A stretch of DNA of 64,000 nucleotides, from the NCBI RefSeq assembly GCF_007421815.1, contig NZ_VLNT01000001.1, forward strand, positions 1 to 64,000, read 5' to 3'. The position numbers and the translations under genes are program-made. This stretch comes from Aeromicrobium piscarium (GTDB taxonomy: Bacteria; Actinomycetota; Actinomycetes; Propionibacteriales; Nocardioidaceae). The notes under the pieces are model-generated. The model was given only the letters and a program-made list of their open reading frames with translations. It had not been told where the DNA came from and made no database searches. Of this stretch, positions 60,297 through 64,000 are shown piece by piece. Numbering within the stretch: position 1 is the stretch's first letter; each line of letters begins with the position of its first letter.

Positions 60297-61165
60297 CATC
60301 TGTCGCGCCACGCGCCGCGGGTCGGGTCCGTCAGGGCCCGACCCGCGTCGGGAGCACCACCTCCGTCAGCTGGGCTCTGCCGGCGGCCCTCCTGGCGCCG
60401 ATGGTCCTCTTCGTCCTCGGCCTGTTCGTCCTTCCCTTCGTCATGGTGGTCACGACGGCGTTCACCGATGCCGCGACCGACAGCTGGTCGCTCACGAACT
60501 TCCAGGAGTTCTTCAGCCGCTCCGTCGGCTGGACCGCTCTCCGCAACACGTTGATCATCGGTGTCGGGACGACGGTCGTCGCGGCCGCCGTCGCCGTCCC
60601 CTATGCCTACGGGATGGTCCGTCACCCGCGGTGGCGGGCGATCTTCATCGCGGTGCTCTTCGCGCCGCTGCTCATCAACGGCGTGGTCCGCGTCTTCGGC
60701 TACCAGCTGCTGGCGCGATTCGTGGATCGAGTCTGGCCGTGGGGAGACCTGCCGCTGCTGTACTCGCTGACAGGTGTCGTGATCTCGCTGGTGGTCTTCA
60801 TGCTCCCGCAGATGACGATCGCGGTCTTCGCGAGCCTGGATCGCATGGACCGCCGACTGGTCGACGCGGCACAGACCCTGGGCGCCGGCAACTGGCAGGT
60901 CTTCCGGACCGTCGTGTTACCCGCGGCGCGTCCGGGGATCGTGGCCGGATCGATCATCACCTTCGGCGCATCGGCCGGCTCCTATCTGGCCCCGGCGATG
61001 GTCGGCGGTGGCCGGGTCCCCGCCATGCCGACGCTGATCTACGGGTCGGTGAGCGGCGCCGGGAGCTGGAACTTCGGCGCTGCCGTGGCGGTGGTGCTGA
61101 TGGCCATCGTCCTCCCGCTGATGATCCTGTCCCTCGTGCAATCGGCCCGGAGGTCTGCCCCATGA
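60293..61165 (+). CDS. ABC transporter permease (PotB-like)
   Basis: The 290-residue protein has six membrane helices and the permease EAA-loop DAAQTLGAGNWQVFRTVVLPAARPGI near 205. GTG 60293 overlaps the binding-protein stop; its own stop overlaps the next start. Confidence 0.92.
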   Translation: MTSVAPRAAGRVRQGPTRVGSTTSVSWALPAALLAPMVLFVLGLFVLPFVMVVTTAFTDAATDSWSLTNFQEFFSRSVGWTALRNTLIIGVGTTVVAAAVAVPYAYGMVRHPRWRAIFIAVLFAPLLINGVVRVFGYQLLARFVDRVWPWGDLPLLYSLTGVVISLVVFMLPQMTIAVFASLDRMDRRLVDAAQTLGAGNWQVFRTVVLPAARPGIVAGSIITFGASAGSYLAPAMVGGGRVPAMPTLIYGSVSGAGSWNFGAAVAVVLMAIVLPLMILSLVQSARRSAP

Positions 61166-61953
61166 GTCGTCGAATACCCTCCGTCAACATCCTCGTCGCG
61201 ATCGTGCTGCTGGCTCCGCTCGCGGCGGTCATCGCGACCTCCCTCAACTCCGGCAACTATGCCGTGTTCCCGCCCCGCGGCTTCTCGCTCGACTGGTTCT
61301 CCACGGCCTTGGGCAACACCAAGTTCCTCGATGCCCTTCGCCTGAGCTTCGTCGTCGCGGCGGCCAGCACGGTCGTCTCGATCGTCGTCGGCTTCCTCGC
61401 CGCCTACGCGATGACCCGCTACGAGTACCGCGGACAGCGGCTCTCGCAGATCACCGCGCTCGGTCCGCTGACCGTGCCGGAGATCGTCGTCGGCCTCAGC
61501 GTGTTCGTCTTCGTCGCGTTGCGGCTGCAGCAGGCCCCGAGCATCCCCGCCCTCGTCCTGGGGCACTGCGTCGTCGGCATCCCCATCGGCCTGCAGGTCA
61601 TCGTCGCCACGATGGCATCGCAGGACGTCGCCCTGGAACAGGCGGCCGAGACCCTGGGCGCATCGAGTTGGCGGGTCTTCCGCACCATCACGCTGCCCTT
61701 GGCGACGCCGGGCCTCATCGGGGCATCGCTGCTGGTCTTCATCTTCTCGTTCGACAACATCAGCATCTCGCTGTTCCTCATGCCGCCGGGCGAGTCGACC
61801 CTTCCCGTCGTGATGTACCAGTACCTGGACTTCAGGCCCGATCCCTCGATCGCCGCGATGTCGACGCTCCTGGTCGCCCTCGGCCTGATCGTCTTCTTCG
61901 TCCTGCACCGCATCGGTGCGCTGAAACATCTGACCGGCAGCGGCCTGCGCTGA
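61162..61953 (+). CDS. ABC transporter permease (PotC-like)
   Basis: The 263-residue protein has six membrane helices and the EAA-loop EQAAETLGASSWRVFRTITLPLATPGL near 160. It pairs with the upstream permease. Start ATG 61162 overlaps that gene's stop. Confidence 0.92.
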   Translation: MSRRIPSVNILVAIVLLAPLAAVIATSLNSGNYAVFPPRGFSLDWFSTALGNTKFLDALRLSFVVAAASTVVSIVVGFLAAYAMTRYEYRGQRLSQITALGPLTVPEIVVGLSVFVFVALRLQQAPSIPALVLGHCVVGIPIGLQVIVATMASQDVALEQAAETLGASSWRVFRTITLPLATPGLIGASLLVFIFSFDNISISLFLMPPGESTLPVVMYQYLDFRPDPSIAAMSTLLVALGLIVFFVLHRIGALKHLTGSGLR

Positions 61954-61968
61954 CCTCTGGAGACACCT

Positions 61969-63006
<1,038 letters not shown>

Positions 63007-63018
63007 AAGAAGAGACCC

Positions 63019-64000
63019 ATGAACGACCTCCTCCTGCGCAACGCCCTCGTCCACGATCCGTCCACGTCCACCTCGCGTGAGGCCCATGTCGCGATCGATG
63101 CCGGCACGATCGTCAGCCTCGACGCCTCCGACACGACGCCCGCCCGGCACGTGCTGGACGTCGAGGGTGCGCACGTCCTCCCCGGACTCATCGACCTGCA
63201 CACGCACTACTACCGGTGGTCCACGCCACTGGGCTACGACCCGCGCCGCTACAGCTTCCGGGACGGTGTGACGACCATCGTCGACGCGGGAAGCGCGGGC
63301 GCACTGACCTTGCCGGGACTCGTGCAGACCGCGCGGGGCATCGGCCGGGGCAACCTCTTCGCCTTCGTGAACCTCTCCACGATCGGGATCATCCACAACG
63401 AGGTGGGTGAGCTCCACGATCTGCGCACTGCCGACATCGATCTGCTCGCGGAGGCCATCGAGGAGAACCGCGACTTCGTCGTCGGCATCAAGCTGCGCCT
63501 CTCCCGATGGGTCAACGGCGAGGACCCGGGCAACGCCCGTGAGGCACTGCGACGTGCTCTCGCGGCCGGTGAGCGGACCGGCGTCCCGCTCATGGTGCAC
63601 GTCTTCGATCCGAGCCTCGCGCTCATCGAGATCCTCGACGCCCTGCGACCGGGCGACATCGTCACGCACGTCTTCTCCCGCTCGCGCGAATCCGTCGTCG
63701 CGAGCCAGGAGAACTGGGACGCGCTGCTCCGCGCCCGAGCCCGTGGGGTCGTGCTCGATGTGGGCTGCGGACGCGGCGGGCTCGACTTCAGCGTGGGCCG
63801 TGAGGCGATCGCCCGTGGCCTCTACCCCGACACGATCTCCAGCGATCTCACCGAGGTCACGGCGGATGGGCCCGTGTTCGGGCTCACTGCGACGATGTCG
63901 AAGATGCTGGCGATCGGCATGCCCTTCGAGGAGGTCCTGCGCGCGGTGACGATCAATCCGGCCACGGTCCTTCGCCGGCCCGAGCTCGCCGAGCTGCGCG
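63019..64000 (+). CDS. Amidohydrolase (dihydroorotase/deacetylase-like), cut by window end
   Basis: At least 327 codons are visible and no stop is reached. The N-terminus LLRNALVHDP is a small beta-sandwich. The metal motif GLIDLHTHYY (H near 61 and 63) and DGVTTIVDAGSAG follow, then GIKLRLS (possible carboxylated Lys), LMVHVFDPS and VTHVFSRS with further metal His. It resembles the amidohydrolase/deacetylase group related to dihydroorotase (EF_0837-like) and adenine deaminase. It follows the transporter ATPase gene by 12 nt, so it probably acts on the imported compound. Substrate unknown. Confidence 0.82.
   Translation, partial: MNDLLLRNALVHDPSTSTSREAHVAIDAGTIVSLDASDTTPARHVLDVEGAHVLPGLIDLHTHYYRWSTPLGYDPRRYSFRDGVTTIVDAGSAGALTLPGLVQTARGIGRGNLFAFVNLSTIGIIHNEVGELHDLRTADIDLLAEAIEENRDFVVGIKLRLSRWVNGEDPGNAREALRRALAAGERTGVPLMVHVFDPSLALIEILDALRPGDIVTHVFSRSRESVVASQENWDALLRARARGVVLDVGCGRGGLDFSVGREAIARGLYPDTISSDLTEVTADGPVFGLTATMSKMLAIGMPFEEVLRAVTINPATVLRRPELAELR

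Overview
The window is about 70% G+C DNA from a high-G+C Gram-positive bacterium (Actinomycetota). Evidence: the codon use, a sigma factor fused to an anti-sigma zinc finger, a PepD/MprA/MprB-like block, a GlxR/CRP-type operator, a coxDEG-style set of molybdenum-hydroxylase helper genes, and LPxxG-like wall-sorting tails. I cannot name the genus. I found no rRNA, tRNA, insertion sequence or CRISPR array.

Layout. (1) 0.1-2.8 kb: a NarL-type two-component system and an unrecognised gene. (2) 3.0-7.2 kb: a cobalamin riboswitch, then an ECF importer operon (T, fused double ATPase, S) and a secreted DUF4430 protein, probably a B12 uptake operon. (3) 7.8-22.1 kb: a surface island. It has a sigma/anti-sigma fusion, a LuxR regulator, two giant repeat-rich surface proteins with matching upstream direct repeats and matching structured 3' ends, and a second LuxR regulator with an ATPase domain. 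(4) 22.1-53.5 kb: an MFS gene, then a large N-heterocycle/ureide catabolic region. It holds hydantoinase hyuAB, carbamate kinase, a barbiturase/cyanurate-hydrolase-family enzyme, a class III CoA transferase, MocA/MoxR/VWA/XdhC maturation genes, the DUF2877-FdrA-DUF1116 carbamoyltransferase set (minus strand) with a divergent PucR regulator, a nucleobase permease, a three-subunit form II molybdenum hydroxylase with CoxG, and an amidase. A broken DUF981 gene, a TetR gene and an acyl-CoA carboxyltransferase sit inside it. (5) 53.7-58.8 kb: an old-yellow-enzyme homologue and a PepD/MprB/MprA-like envelope-stress block. (6) 59.2-64.0 kb: a spermidine/putrescine-type ABC importer and an amidohydrolase cut by the window end.

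How the genes may work together (inference). The catabolic region can be read as an oxidative pyrimidine route: base uptake, Mo-dependent ring oxidation, barbiturase ring opening to ureidomalonate, phosphorolytic removal of the carbamoyl group by an FdrA/DUF1116/DUF2877 enzyme, ATP recovery by carbamate kinase, amidase release of ammonia, and CoA activation of malonate. Ureidomalonate is the one-methylene homologue of oxalurate, the compound handled by the E. coli FdrA-type carbamoyltransferase, so this is a concrete testable idea.

The oddest sequence features are two sets of tandem, four-base-overlapping mini-ORFs of 27-28 codons starting M-S-E-R-S-E-R-T. One set lies between the response regulator and kinase genes at 58 kb, the other directly ahead of the carbamoyltransferase operon at 43.9 kb. 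A family of intergenic inverted repeats built on GGGCGGTGA is also present, and one copy appears to have been absorbed into the C-terminus of the DUF2877 protein.
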